Part shown: piece by piece, positions 1-11,477 of the stretch
How the letters are laid out: every line of letters begins with the position of its first letter
Numbering within the stretch: the stretch's first letter is position 1
Source: Sordaria brevicollis
Lineage: Eukaryota; Ascomycota; Sordariomycetes; Sordariales; Sordariaceae
DNA length: 64,000 nucleotides
Assembly (NCBI GenBank): GCA_033439795.1
Contig: JAUTDP010000005.1
Coordinates: 2,633,001 to 2,697,000, forward strand
Direction of reading: 5' to 3'
The notes under the pieces: generated by a model
Told to the model about the DNA's origin: nothing
The model's input: the letters and a program-made list of their open reading frames with translations, nothing else
Databases searched by the model: none
Translations under genes and position numbers: made by a program

Positions 1-246
1 GAACCATGAAGTCTCATCCTCCTAACTCCGATGCTGTTGCTGACCATATATCCCCCTTAAACCCTGTCCAGTGATGCTGATCCCTCCACCATCATTCCCC
101 CCAATGCCGATGCCGATTCCCGAAACCCGCCAGCCGAAAAGACCAAACCGAAAACCACTGATAACAAAACCGCAATGCTATCCATGCCTGTTTGGCCTTT
201 CTACCGCACCGCATTAACGACCTTCTACCCACGCCTCGCCTTTGGT

Positions 247-1167
247 CTAGTTGCCACGGCGGGACGACGAACCCAAGGACCGATCTCCGCTTGAGCCGCT
301 GTCGTTGGCGCTGGTGTCCGGCAAAGCAACAAACTGGCCCCGTCTGTTCTGGCGAGGGCCTCTGATCGTCGCGTCCGCGGGACGGGGACGGGGAAGAGCG
401 GGAAGACGGCGGGACCGTGTGATGGCCTGTCCACGGCTGCCGGCAACCCGGACGATAGGCCCGAGATTGTCGTCGTTAACGACTTGGACGAAGCCGCCAC
501 GACCACCATTGACGCCGATAGCTTGACGCTGCTGGTACCTTGCGCGGGTTGGAGACGGACCATGCGCTAGCTGGCTTCGGTGACGCTGCGGCTGGGGAGC
601 GGAAAAGGGGACAGGCGGCGAGGACCGCGAAGCGCGGGGAGTAGACCTGGCGGGGGCGAGGGGAGGAGAAGACCTGGGGGGAGCGCGGGGCGGGGTGCTG
701 GTGGCGTCAATCTCGGGCGTCGACCAGTCGAGGTCTGGGGTGCCGTAGTTCGGCAGACGGAGTTCTTCTTCTTCGGTGGGAGTTGCCAACTCACTCGAGT
801 CGTACCGAGTGCGCGCGTAGTTGGACATCGCGACACTCACCGCATCGCTGCTGTTGTCCAGGTCCATGGGCTCAGAGCCCTCCCTAGACTGAATCGGAGT
901 CTCATAGCTAGCACTGGCAGCGGGACCCGCGCGACGATTATCCTCGCTGCCGATAGACAGGCTCGTCAAATCGAAAGGATTCTCTTGCGTACCCACGCCA
1001 GCGATGGAAGGAGTTTGGGAGGATAGCCGCTGGGCATCCTCGCGACGGAGCATGGGAACAGGAGCGCCGGTCCTTGCGCGACGCGCGTTCTCTTCTTGTT
1101 GCTGGGCAGCCGCTTGCTCTGCCTCGCGACGACGAGTAGAAGGAGATCTGTAGAGGGGAAGACCCAT
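247..1167 (-). CDS. Hypothetical disordered Ser/Pro/Arg-rich protein
   Basis: An uninterrupted 306-residue frame starts at an ATG (1165-1167) and ends with TAG at 247-249. I do not recognise a domain. The N-terminus has an Arg/Glu/Gln-rich stretch (about residues 12-32) that could form a short helix. The rest is low complexity, rich in Ser, Pro, Arg and Asp, with clusters such as PPRAPPRSSPP near residue 160 and a Ser/Arg-rich C-terminal tail. No signal peptide or membrane segment is visible. It lies upstream of another disordered protein (2491-3117) on the same strand; the two share Pro/Ser/Arg bias but no clear alignment. The long open frame in GC-rich sequence and the canonical start favour a real gene, but biased composition also produces long shadow frames here, so certainty is moderate. 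Confidence 0.55.
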   Translation of the reverse strand: MGLPLYRSPSTRRREAEQAAAQQQEENARRARTGAPVPMLRREDAQRLSSQTPSIAGVGTQENPFDLTSLSIGSEDNRRAGPAASASYETPIQSREGSEPMDLDNSSDAVSVAMSNYARTRYDSSELATPTEEEELRLPNYGTPDLDWSTPEIDATSTPPRAPPRSSPPLAPARSTPRASRSSPPVPFSAPQPQRHRSQLAHGPSPTRARYQQRQAIGVNGGRGGFVQVVNDDNLGPIVRVAGSRGQAITRSRRLPALPRPRPADATIRGPRQNRRGQFVALPDTSANDSGSSGDRSLGSSSRRGN

Positions 1168-2490
1168 CTTGTTGCTTGCTTCGGTGTTGAGTTATATAAG
1201 CGGTAGCTTGGGAGAGGCCACGCGAGTATTTGGTCAAAAGCTTTTGGAAGTTGCTTTTGCTGATTGTGGAAAGTTTGGTGATGGGTTGAGGGGAGGAAGA
1301 AATCTCGTCAAGCAAGAGGGGTATAAATACTCTTGCTTGCTCGTATGATGACCCACCCTGACGGTAGCCGAAGTTTAGGTGAATGAGAGTTGGACGTCAG
1401 TGAAGTGTTGTTCAGACGGCGGTGACAAGGAGAGGGGACCAGATGGAATGTCCAGCAACTGCAGTCACCTTCCTTGAAGCCCTTCCATCTGAAGTTGAGC
1501 AGCAGTATCGGTGGCTTATTGTGCTCCTGAGGTTGTCATGGTTCCAGTGCGGAATAACACAAACCAAATGTTATCATCCGTTCTAGTTTCGTTAGATAAT
1601 GTTCCTTCGTGGGTGTCACACATGTTTGCCTTCGTCTCATCTTTAGCCCTCCCAGCGTCGTTAGCTCCCTGAACCTCGCGATGATCACTGCAGCTAACCA
1701 GCAATGCGTTTGTTGACGACAGTAATCCGATGATGAATAAAGGCACATGCAACAAATCCATAGCAGAGACCAGCGATATCTAGTTGAGTGACTCAGTTCT
1801 GGCAAATAGACAAATTCCTTCATGCCTGAGTGACCAGCCTATGAATCGAATTAGCAAACGCAGATGTGGAGGAAGCAATTTTGATCCTATGTACCCTGTG
1901 TTGCCTTGCTCGATAAGGAACGGCAAGATGAGAAGTACTTGTTGCGATGCCCGTCTTCAAAAAACAGCCTTTGCCGGAAGGACTGTTCTATGGTGCTCGA
2001 TCTGAGATCTGCCAGCATGTTTTGTTGTCCAGCGCCGTTTAGTCGTCTTGATCTCCCGGTCAGTGATGGAGGTCCGGGGCAATCACACTTCACCCGGATT
2101 ATGGAGGAAATTGTAATGGATTTGAGGCCTCAAAGACCCATGACTTTAACATCCCAGGCTACTGGGTGGATGTTCAATCGCCTCAAGTCTCTGTATACCT
2201 TGACTTGAGATGTGTAATTCTGTTGAGACTACCAGCAGGCTGTAACTCTCCATGTTTCCAAGCTAAGCACAATCACTTCCAGAAGACAACACAACATAAC
2301 AGCAACACTGCAACAGCATAGAATAAAAGGAAGAGAATGAAGATGAATAATAGATTGGCATACAACTTCATGAAGCAATTTTCAAGATTAATTCCATCGG
2401 TGATGTTCTAGACTTCTAGACATCACTTTGGGGTACGATGACCTCTCCTCATCACCATCCCTTTTGACCGGCGACACTCTCGGTATTACC
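1168..2490. other. Intergenic, no gene recognised
   Basis: The first few hundred bases are the presumed promoter of the minus-strand gene ending at 1167; a TATA-like run (ttatataag) lies at about 1192-1200 and another (gtataaatac) at about 1320-1329. The open frames here are short, lack family features and overlap on both strands. I see no repeat or RNA gene. Confidence 0.5.
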
Positions 2491-3117
2491 TTAAACTCCC
2501 CATATTAACCCCCACGGCAGAAATATCCTCGCCGTCAAATCCCTAGACTCGGTGGCCTGGGTGGTTGATTGCGTGCTTTGAGTCTCTGTCCCCGGAGCTG
2601 GAAGGGGTGGAGACGTCTGCGGAGGAGGTGGTATGTCTGGTAATCCCGACTGTGCAGGAGCTTGTCGCGTTGGCCTCGAACGTCGCGTAGAAAGTCGACG
2701 GGTGTTTGGAGCCGACCGACGTTGAGACGTGTATGGAGGAGGTGGTATGCCGGGCGAGCCAGCCCGTGGGCGACTTTGTATCGTTGATCTTGAATCTCGC
2801 ACCAGGAGTCGACGGGTGCCTTGAGCCGGGGAGCTTCCCATCGGAGCCTGGGAGTTGGTAAGCGCCGCGTCGCGCTCCTGTTGATTCTGAGTTTGATCAG
2901 AAGTTGTTGGATCGGGAGGGGAGTAACGAGGTGGATTCTCCCAAGCGTCACGGCTGAAGCCGATCCTGGTTTCTCGGATTGACGGGCGCCTGGTATACCG
3001 CGGTGGCTTGGATTCAGCGTCGTCTGGGGACGAATTTGAGAAGAACTGCCAAGGCTGCTGTCCTGCTGTTACAGCTGGGGTCTCACTGTTACCCTCAGAT
3101 CCGCGTTGATCGGTCAT
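2491..3117 (-). CDS. Hypothetical Pro/Arg-rich protein with internal repeats
   Basis: A 208-residue frame starts at ATG 3115-3117. No known domain is recognised. The middle contains two diverged copies of a roughly 40-residue unit: TRRL, an Arg/Ser stretch, then a G-x-P-x-IPPPP-x-TS core (GIPPPPYTS and DIPPPPQTS). A weaker third match near the N-terminus starts with TRRPS and contains PPRYSPP. The PPRY/PPPY-like motifs resemble WW-domain ligands, but that is inference. No signal peptide or transmembrane segment is visible. It sits about 1.3 kb from another disordered protein on the same strand. The repeat structure and clean ATG favour a real protein; function is unknown. Confidence 0.5.
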   Translation of the reverse strand: MTDQRGSEGNSETPAVTAGQQPWQFFSNSSPDDAESKPPRYTRRPSIRETRIGFSRDAWENPPRYSPPDPTTSDQTQNQQERDAALTNSQAPMGSSPAQGTRRLLVRDSRSTIQSRPRAGSPGIPPPPYTSQRRSAPNTRRLSTRRSRPTRQAPAQSGLPDIPPPPQTSPPLPAPGTETQSTQSTTQATESRDLTARIFLPWGLIWGV

Positions 3118-4286
3118 TTTTGGAATTGTCTTTCAGGCGTCGATATCTTGCCTCTGCGCTTGACACCTTGGGAACGATCCGAAGGAGGAAGAAGTTGCAA
3201 CCGCGGGAGAAACTCCTGATTTATAGAAGATATAGTCAGTCAGATTTCCCGTTGTCCATCACTCTGGAAGCCAATAAACCGATGACGGGCCCTGAAAAGT
3301 ATTCACGTACCTTTTATTCCATCCTCTCTCCTCCACAACCGTGATCAATCACTTGGCCCTGAAGTGATGTGCTCGTCAGTGTCTCAAAGAGTCACTTGCG
3401 GTGACCCTTCTCTGTCTTCCATCGCGAGGTGATCCGTTCGCTTTCTCGCGGCTGAATCATTCAACAACCACCTGTTGACTACAGTCGAGGTCATTTCTCT
3501 CGCCGTATACCGTGCTCCACCTAAGAAAACGTTTGCTTCGGGCCCCCACGCGAGGGCTGGCGGTGACTGTGAAATGGAGGCAGAGGGCAGCACGGTCAGC
3601 CGGGGCAGCCTCGGAAATGCTTCGAGAATATCGGAAAATCCTTCTTCGTTCTGCTAACGGTGGGTCTCGCAGTTCTCTTCGATTATTGGGGGCGGTTGTG
3701 ATTAGGGGGGCGACAATGTCTGCTTCGTGTAAGTCGATCTGATCGATTCCTCGAATGGTATTACGTCGCCGGGCATTTAAAGAGCATATGCTGTTCTGTT
3801 TCCTGTCCTAGACAACCGTATACGTCTCGGAACACCGTTTGCTCGAGGTACCGTTCGAAATAGTTGTTCTTCGAGTGGGTGTTTGTGTCGACGAGTCTCG
3901 AACCAAAACCGCACTTGTCTCGGGCGGAGCGACAGGTCAACTAAATCGGAACGTAGCAGTGTAAGTCGTACATCTCTAATTGTTCTTCATGGTAGCATGA
4001 TGCCATTGCTAAGCTCACGGCACTTGAAGAAGCCAACCGCTTCAGGCTCGATTCACTTCCATCGGGATGTACTCGGTAGAGTCGACCTGGTGGCAGCATC
4101 GTGTCAAGGACTGCCCATCTCATGGCTGCAGTGGTGATTTCGCGGGAAGCTTCCTTGAATCCGTCTGATCGCGGATGGGGCCTGGAGATGGTATAGAACC
4201 GGGTTCCTGGCGATTCAACAATCCCGGCGATACGAGAACAGGGATATGGCTGAGCTTGTGCTTCATCGTAAACATTCTCGACGGTC

Positions 4287-4817
4287 CTAGGTTCGGGCTC
4301 GGAGTGCTTCCCCGAGACGTGACTGTCGATCCGGTCGTCTTCCCGCAAGTGTCGTGTACACGTTCCAAATCTCCGTTCCGGGAATGCTGGCATAACAGAT
4401 GGGGAGCTCAATCAGTTCGCTCCCGATCGAGTGTAGGTTCTCGGGGCGCATTGCATGCTTCTCGGAGACTGTCGGCGACATGGGAATGTGTCGAACGATC
4501 GTTCGGGATTCGGGCACCGGGGGGTCGGGGATTGTCGTGGATGTTCGGTATTCGTCGGTCGGGAGAGGCTGTTTGAGGTCGTTTAAGGATATGTCACCTT
4601 GCGTCTGTGATGGTTGTTGGGGGAGATCGAAGTACCAATACCAATGAACGCTTTCGGGCTTGTCTGGGTCGAAGTTTCCACCTGAGTTGAGAATTCTGCT
4701 CTTGATTGTGCACTTGTCCACAGCAGGCGCGACCCGCCCATGACAAATTGTTCCTCGGGTGACAGAAAAGGCAGTTGCAGACAAAGGTGCAAGACACGCA
4801 TCGTTCTTTCCTGCCAT
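4287..4817 (-). CDS. Doubtful hypothetical protein, 176 aa
   Basis: A frame of 176 codons begins with ATG at 4815-4817. The translation is of mixed composition, with several Cys, a Trp/Tyr cluster (HWYWYFDLP) and Pro-rich stretches, and is less biased than most shadow frames nearby. No domain is recognised. A second minus-strand frame (down to 3941) overlaps its 3' end in another phase and could be a further exon; a GTGTACACG donor-like site follows the IWN codons near 4360, but I could not settle an acceptor. There is no signal peptide at the proposed start. It may be a spliced lineage-specific gene or chance. Confidence 0.22.
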   Translation of the reverse strand: MAGKNDACLAPLSATAFSVTRGTICHGRVAPAVDKCTIKSRILNSGGNFDPDKPESVHWYWYFDLPQQPSQTQGDISLNDLKQPLPTDEYRTSTTIPDPPVPESRTIVRHIPMSPTVSEKHAMRPENLHSIGSELIELPICYASIPGTEIWNVYTTLAGRRPDRQSRLGEALRART

Positions 4818-6640
4818 GCAGCTGGGGCCATGCAGCTCCCGACACCAAAACTCGCACCACCCAAACTTGCTGTTCTCTCCAAACGCAGCTCAAGTGATCT
4901 TCGACGGGCAAACCCAAGAAACCACGGCTATCGCGGGAATGACTTTCCACACTCAGGACTTGAAGCCATCAGCATGGCCGGAAGGATTGTTGTTTACAGA
5001 AGAAAACCGCTGACGTTTTCTAGGCATCAGCAGAACAGCCCGTGAATCCTCCTCATCCACCTGTTCAGGGTATTCTTGAGGGCACAGAACAACCGCTTCG
5101 TCTCCTGCGCACCCGATGAATAACGAAGCGTTATTCGCAACATTGTTGCCCGAGAACGCGCCCGTTCAACTATGCGACCGGCTTTTGACACGCCTCGACC
5201 CGAACTCCCACGTACGAAGCCGGCGATGACAGACATGAGGACGCCATGTACTCGAAACAGACCTGGAGCCGTGGCTGATAAACCCGGTTTCTTCGTGGAG
5301 CACACAGTTGGGCGCATCGACAAACGTCCGGCCCAGGAGTCCTTTATTAAGCCTTCTTGCTCACCGAACCAAAGCCGCTGGGCTGTTCGAGTCTTTTCGC
5401 AACTGGAGAGATGAATGCGGGTCGCCTCCATTGAGGAAGTGCAGACAAATCCGCGGTCATGTCGCTGCGATCACTATCGTTGGAGTGTTAGTGATGACTC
5501 TTTGACAACTGTCCGGGACGCTTGTACCGTCATGCGGTTAAGGTTTGACTTTGACCATCGTTCTTGGTGGCTACCATGATGTCTTGTGTTTTTTTCGCTG
5601 CTTGTATATTCGTTTTCTTCATGATCAAAACTAACCTCCCTTCTTCGCAGTCATCTACGAACACCAGCGACAGTAATCTCCCCTTCCATAACCATCCTTT
5701 CAGACCGGCGAGCCATCATGGTCCATGATTCATGGACTCCCAATCTTCAAAATCTGAAGAATGACATCAAACCCAACCACACCTCTCTTCCCTAGAGATC
5801 TCACAACGTCAATCCCAAAAGGGCCCAAACAAGACAAACCGCCGTGCTCAACAAACACCGCCGACCATTTCGGTTAAGGTCCACTATACATTAGCACATC
5901 CGATAGCGCATTCCGCTAGTGGAAGACCGCCTTGAAGCGCCTAAAGTGCGCTGTAACAAGGCGAGCACTGTAGCGCTCAAAACAGAGTGCTGACAGAGGC
6001 AGCAACAGGAATCCAAACGCCAGCCCGCTGCAAAACTCAATAGTTTGCGACGTTAGAGTCGACGGGATATTGTGTGGACAAACTTTGAGGTTGCGAGCAA
6101 CTATCACAGTTATTGAGAGGGCGCCAATGGCAGTCGACACTCATGGAGCGGTGCAGGCTTTGAACAACAATTTACTTTGCAGACAATTCCATGCATGGTG
6201 AAATGAACGCGAGAAGCACACGTTCGATGCAGTGCGTCAAAGAGAAAAAGTTCCTTTCGACAAAGTGTTGGGGAAAAGCGAGAACGATGATCTTCACATG
6301 CTGTTGAAGAGCGAGCGCCATGCATGCCCGAGGTTGTCAGATTTGACGAATCAGGGAAGGAAGTCGCAGCGGATGCAGAAGTGTGCGGAGGATGTGCATG
6401 CCCAGAGCCTGGGGGGAACAGGGGCCTGAGAGGACTGCTGGGCGCCAAGACTTGACGATGGCTTCAGTTGACGGAGGAAGGAGCGCCTGCAGGAAGTCGC
6501 AATTGTTGAGAAAGGGCATCATGAACGAAGATATTGGGAAGGAACAATGGGAGCCACGGCACACAGAAAATAATGGAGCACATGAAGCAGAAAACGAACA
6601 AAACAGATTTGAATCATGCTTCATACTTCGTACATCTACA

Positions 6641-6718
6641 TAACCGTGGGTATGAGGTTCGCTCGCTATCCCCCCTCTCAGTGGGTGTTGCTTGGTCTCC
6701 AACTCACACCCACGGTTA
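6641..6718. repeat. Inverted repeat (16-bp arms, 46-bp loop)
   Basis: TAACCGTGGGTATGAG at 6641-6656 pairs with CTCACACCCACGGTTA at 6703-6718 with one mismatch (15 of 16). It lies about 155 bp beyond the stop codon of the minus-strand GT32 gene, so it may fold in the 3' untranslated region, or be the ends of a tiny degenerate element. No clear target duplication flanks it. Confidence 0.6.
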
Positions 6719-6873
6719 TCCGCATTCCACCCAATTGCTTGCATCTAAGCAGGCATCATCCGGTTGTACAAAGCATTGACAGCTAAAAGTATTTACCAGA
6801 AACAAGTCCAAGAAAAACAAAACCCGAAACACCATAACATGCATGCAATTCCCTTTATGTTTCTTCTCATTCC

Positions 6874-8490
6874 CTACAGCCCACCAAACGGCCCCTTCTC
6901 CGGCGCCGGCTGTCCAAACGCCGGCTGCTGCTGTCCAGCAACATCTTTCTTCTCCCCCTCCTCCTCATCCCCCTTCGGCGGCATCTGCTGCCCCGGCACC
7001 GGCCTGCCCCCGAACATAATCAACCCTTCCCCCTCCTTCTTCTCCTCCTCGCCCGCCTGATCAGGATGCAACGGCTTAAGCGCCTGATCCTCCACCCTCT
7101 TCCGCTCCGCCATCTCCCTCTCCATCTGTTCCCTAGCCTTTTGCTCCGCCTCGGCTTTACGGACAGCTTCACCGAGTTGTTCAAGCTTGATAGCCTGCTC
7201 CTGCTCCTTCAGTTGCTGCTCCCTTTGCTTCTCCAATTCAAGTCTTCTCCACTCCTTCAACTTGTTTTGCTCCTCAATGCTCAACGACTTGTAAGCCTCC
7301 ACGTCATGATCCCACTTTTGCACGCAGGCCAAGTCCCAGTTACACCTCTCCACCTCGCCGTAAACAGGGTGGGCATAACGCGGGTGTTTACTCGGCCAGT
7401 TGCTAGCGTGGTAGTGATGTTTTACCAGCGCCCCCCTAGCGTTGTGGTTTCCAGAATCGGAATGCCCTTGTCCAGCGGCAAAAGCTTCGACGTCTAGCAC
7501 CAACACGCGAGAAACGACCTTGGACTCGTCCATAGCGTGGAAGTTATCCCATGTTATTTCGCGACCGCCGAAAGCAGAGGGGGATTTGATGCGGTTCATT
7601 TCTTTTAGCAGGGCGATGGTGAAAGCGGAAGGTCCCGTGCCGGAAATGACTTCGTCGAAATCGAGTTCCAGTTCGGAGAGGTGGACCTGTTGTTTTGTGG
7701 CTAGTCCGTTGAGCCAGACCATGATGTTTTCTACTAGGTTGAGCATGACGGGGAGGCGGGGTTTACACATGAATGTCCATTGGCAAAAGGACATGCATTT
7801 GCTGCCGAGGATCGGGTGGTCTTTGAATTCGGGCTGGTCGATTTCGATGCCCACGACCATGTCGATTTCGGACAGCGAGTCCCAGTAGCGTTCGGGCACG
7901 AAGCGCTTGATGGGGCGCAGGTCCTCGACGTCAATGTCGGCGTAGACGCCGCCTTCGGCGTACATGATCAGGTAGCGAAGCAGGTCGGCTTTGATGATGG
8001 AGATGTTAACGCTCCGATAGAAATCGATGATGTCGGGCCGGTTGATCCCGTGAGGGCCGTATTGTTCCTCAACGTAGACCATGTCGTTGGCGTCGGTCAG
8101 GACCTCGTAGCGGTAGCCTGGGTTTTTGGTCGTCCACGTCTTGGCCGTGTCGAGGTCGCGGGTGGCCATGTTGTAGGGGTCGACTTTCCAGGATTGCCAG
8201 ATTTTCTTGGGGAAGCCATGTTCATCTGTCACTCCCGACAGAGCTTTTTGTGTGGATTGGTGAGATATTATGCTGTTGGCCGACGACGAGAGGGTAAAGA
8301 CGTGGGCGTTGAACATGAAAAAGAAGACGACGACGACGAGCGCGTATAGCGGCAGAGCCCGCCGGAGCTGCGTGGGGATCCGGTTCCGAAAGGCGCCCGT
8401 CCCCGTCTCGGACATCTTCCTCCACTTGACGGGTATGCCGCCTAGACTGGGCGACAAGGGCGACATTGGAGATAATGGTGGAGAGCTCAT
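6874..8490 (-). CDS. GT32-family (Och1-like) alpha-mannosyltransferase, Golgi type II membrane protein
   Basis: The frame from the first ATG (8488-8490) encodes 538 residues. The open frame extends 5' to 8619 but without an in-frame ATG. A basic/Pro-rich cytoplasmic N-terminus precedes one membrane anchor (about residues 47-65), the layout of a Golgi type II glycosyltransferase. The luminal part matches GT32: an IPKxIxQxW-like motif (FPKKIWQSWK), ADLLRYLIMYAEGGVYADID and the metal/nucleotide-binding DxD (residues 185-187). The family transfers mannose from GDP-mannose to glycans in the secretory pathway; the Och1 versus Hoc1 subclass cannot be decided. Unusually, about 110 C-terminal residues form a Lys/Glu/Gln-rich likely coiled coil followed by a Gly/Pro/Gln-rich tail. 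Family call strong, exact acceptor unknown. Confidence 0.88.
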   Translation of the reverse strand: MSSPPLSPMSPLSPSLGGIPVKWRKMSETGTGAFRNRIPTQLRRALPLYALVVVVFFFMFNAHVFTLSSSANSIISHQSTQKALSGVTDEHGFPKKIWQSWKVDPYNMATRDLDTAKTWTTKNPGYRYEVLTDANDMVYVEEQYGPHGINRPDIIDFYRSVNISIIKADLLRYLIMYAEGGVYADIDVEDLRPIKRFVPERYWDSLSEIDMVVGIEIDQPEFKDHPILGSKCMSFCQWTFMCKPRLPVMLNLVENIMVWLNGLATKQQVHLSELELDFDEVISGTGPSAFTIALLKEMNRIKSPSAFGGREITWDNFHAMDESKVVSRVLVLDVEAFAAGQGHSDSGNHNARGALVKHHYHASNWPSKHPRYAHPVYGEVERCNWDLACVQKWDHDVEAYKSLSIEEQNKLKEWRRLELEKQREQQLKEQEQAIKLEQLGEAVRKAEAEQKAREQMEREMAERKRVEDQALKPLHPDQAGEEEKKEGEGLIMFGGRPVPGQQMPPKGDEEEGEKKDVAGQQQPAFGQPAPEKGPFGGL

Positions 8491-11477
8491 GACCACCGGG
8501 TTGTCTGTGCCTGGGGGTAGAGGTATAGATGTCGTGGATACTGGTATGGTTTGTCCCGTATCCGTGGTTTGACTGAAGATTGGGCCACGGGTAGAGGGGA
8601 AACAGGAAGTAGGAAGCAAGGAAGGGGGGGAAAAAAACGAAAATCAAGTCATGAAAGAGGTGAGGAGGAGGTGTTGGGAGAGTCCGAGGATATCAAATCC
8701 GGTGGGTGGCCAAGTCCGCACGTAGTGTTAGGTACCAGGGCGGCAGGGGAGGAGAATGAAAGATGGGGAGCGTGGTAGGCAGCCAGTGGGAGCGCTGATG
8801 ATATCGTGTTCAGGGGTGATGCCTTCTTCCGTGTCAATAATGACAAGGACGCTTCCTTTGCGGCACGGGATGGCGCCCCCAGAAAAAATCTCTCCAAAAT
8901 CTGGGGAACCTTTCCCCATCTGCCAACAAGGACATGAAAAAAACTTCTTGGTAGATCCTTGCCCAGTCAAAAGGAGGCGACTGGAGCTTCCCGTCGGGAA
9001 CTGCTACTGTACCGGACTTCAAGTCGGAGGAGCTACAGCGGGGGTGGCCACTATTCAGACCTCTTCTCCAGCAAATCGACCGTATCTCCCGACCACCTCT
9101 TTCTGGTGAGTGTGGAAACCTCTTCGCAAGCTCCTTGTCTTGTTGGGTCGATGATGGGGTCATGGAGAAGCGAAGCTTTTTGTCAGTGAGAATCACAGCT
9201 GGAGCTCGCGTGCATTCAAGACGGGCCGGTGACATGTGGGACTCGGTGTCGATCTTGAGAGGATTTGGGAATGGTATCGGAGCTTGAGAGGGGATGTCAG
9301 TGTAACGTATGAGGGTATCGTGGGTCTTGTTTTCTGGTTCTCCTTCTCGGTCCGTGTTCATGTCTTGATGATACGAAAAATCGGCCATGTCTTTGGGTCA
9401 ATGATCACTCAATCATGGTCTTCTTCTCTCGCAAATCCAGAGCAATGGAATCTAGAGAGATTAGTCTTAATATTTCCGTGTCGCGTGTTTGTCAATAGAG
9501 CTGAGATATTTGCAGAGAGACGAGTGTCAACAACGAGCACCGACAGTGAGTAACACCAAAGCTTGACGACGACTGGGCCCGGAGGTTAGTTCTGAATTCA
9601 CGAACGACCTTGGCAAACCGTCTTTAGTCGGCGAATGGAGTTACTGTCCCCGTCCTTCCTCCATTTCTCATTGGAGAGAGCCGATCTTGTGCAGAAAGCG
9701 GTAGGTGTGTCGTCCAATTTGTGAGTGAGCCAGTGAGAAGTGAAGAAGCATTGAAGCTGCAGGCGGGAATGATACCCAGAGAAATTGAACAAGATGATTG
9801 GCTGGATCCGTGGTATAGCTGCTGGTGTGGGTAACATTAGCTTGACGATGCTGGTGAGCTAAATCACAAGCTTTTGCAAATTCAGCTTTCATCCCGATTT
9901 CCTTCATTTTCTCTTTGCTGACAGTCGGCCGCCAGCAAGTCGATATCCAGCCGCTAATTAACGAGACCTTGGAATGAAGCTGGCATTCTGCTTTGGTTGT
10001 TGCGGTCTTGTCCATGTTGGTCTAGGAGTGCCATAAAGCCGGAGCATATCCCGGTTTTCTGTGAGTAACAGGGGTCCACCCTCAGCTACTCTTCAGGAAA
10101 ATGCCGAGAGGGTTGTTGGTTCGGCGCTCGAGTGCTTCATGTGAAAGTGATGAACGGTGGGATATACTCAAAGGGGCATGTTGGAGAAGGCTTTAGTCGG
10201 GCAATTGTTGGTAAGCTCCCAATGCCGCTGCCTGAAGGTAATGGTCGGGTAGGGTCTCAAATGTTACCTATATCGTGGGAATATGACGTCTTGTTCGGAG
10301 GCAAGAAAGGAATATGTTATTCCAATACTGAACACTCGTCCGGTATTGAGTATCGGATGGAAGTTGAGCACCACTCAAACAGGTGGATATGACAAGGAGG
10401 AGAAACTGTCCTCGGAAAGTCAAGAGACTGTCAAGACTTTTGCCCAGACTCCACATTGTCGGCGTCTGTTCGCAGCTCTGGACTTGTTGCTCACTCTGAT
10501 GGAGTGTTCGTGCCTGTGTTGAAGTTTTCTCATCCTCATCTCCCCCGCATCTTGTTCCCCTGTTCCCCTGGCATCCCCTGGTCTGGTCTCCATCACCGTT
10601 CTCCATCTTTCCTTGCAAGCGAAGAACTTGTTGAGAGGAGACGGTCGATCAACCCGCACTTCTCCAGATTTGAAGGGCATTCACCTCCGCTCTTCCACTT
10701 TGCTCTCCACCTTCTCCGCGCTGTCCACTTCCCCGCACACACCGTATCTCGACGTGCACTGATCAGTTCCATCTTGGGTTTTTGCCTGACGGCGACAATA
10801 AACACAAGCTTGGGATGAAAAACGCCAACCTCGGAGGATTTGGCCTTTGCATGGCGAATAATGCATATTGGCGGAGGAATTCAATGGTGGTGTGCAACTT
10901 TCTTGTTTTCCGGGAGTTGAAGTGGTAAAAGCTTATCAAGTTGGGGGCGCCATGTTGTGAGCCGAGGATAGTTTCATGTTTGCTCTGTTTCGAACTTGTG
11001 ATGTTGAAAAGAAGAGGAATTTGCCGTCGCCCAATTTTCACTTTCCAAAATCCAATTGTTCCTGAGCCAAGACCTGGAGAAAAGCCACTCACCAGCCACA
11101 CACCTTCCTCCTTCCCGCTTCGCCAAGGAGAACACCAGCCACACAGCACCGAATTCGGACATCGCAGCAAATTCCATTCGCCGACGACGATTTCTTAGCG
11201 GTCTCTCTTCTCCACTAAACAGACCCTTTCAGTGGATTGATCCCCTGTAACAGGAGCGCTTCAGTGGACAACAACAGGGATCATCAACTACCGCAGAATT
11301 CCACAGTGACACCAATATTTTCGCTCGTCATTTGTTGACTTTGCGCATTCCATTCCCGTCTCGCTTCAAGCCACCCGCGCAACCAGACCAACCACAACCC
11401 CGACTCGTCGAGGTTTGTAACGCGGCTTGGGTTCAGCTCCAGTCGCGTGTGTGTTTGTCGTCTTTCCACCCGTGTCC
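8491..11477. other. Intergenic region between divergent GT32 and AT3 genes
   Basis: The GT32 and AT3 genes are divergently transcribed across about 3 kb. The first 130 bp upstream of the GT32 ATG stay open in frame and may be 5' leader. Other frames (for example 8834-9388 minus) lack recognisable features. The roughly 200 bp before the AT3 start are pyrimidine-rich, as in many fungal 5' leaders. No repeat or RNA gene seen. Confidence 0.45.

Larger units (their letters stand above)
3118..6873. other. Long intergenic spacer with one doubtful ORF
   Basis: About 3.7 kb separate the disordered protein from the GT32 gene. Apart from the doubtful frame at 4287-4817, the open frames are short, overlapping and lack recognisable features. 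A 16-bp inverted repeat at 6641-6656 and 6703-6718 lies just beyond the 3' end of the GT32 gene and is listed separately. Confidence 0.45.

Noticed and set aside
8834..9388. 184-codon minus-strand frame upstream of GT32
   Set aside because: No family similarity or structure recognised; lies in the presumed GT32 promoter region.
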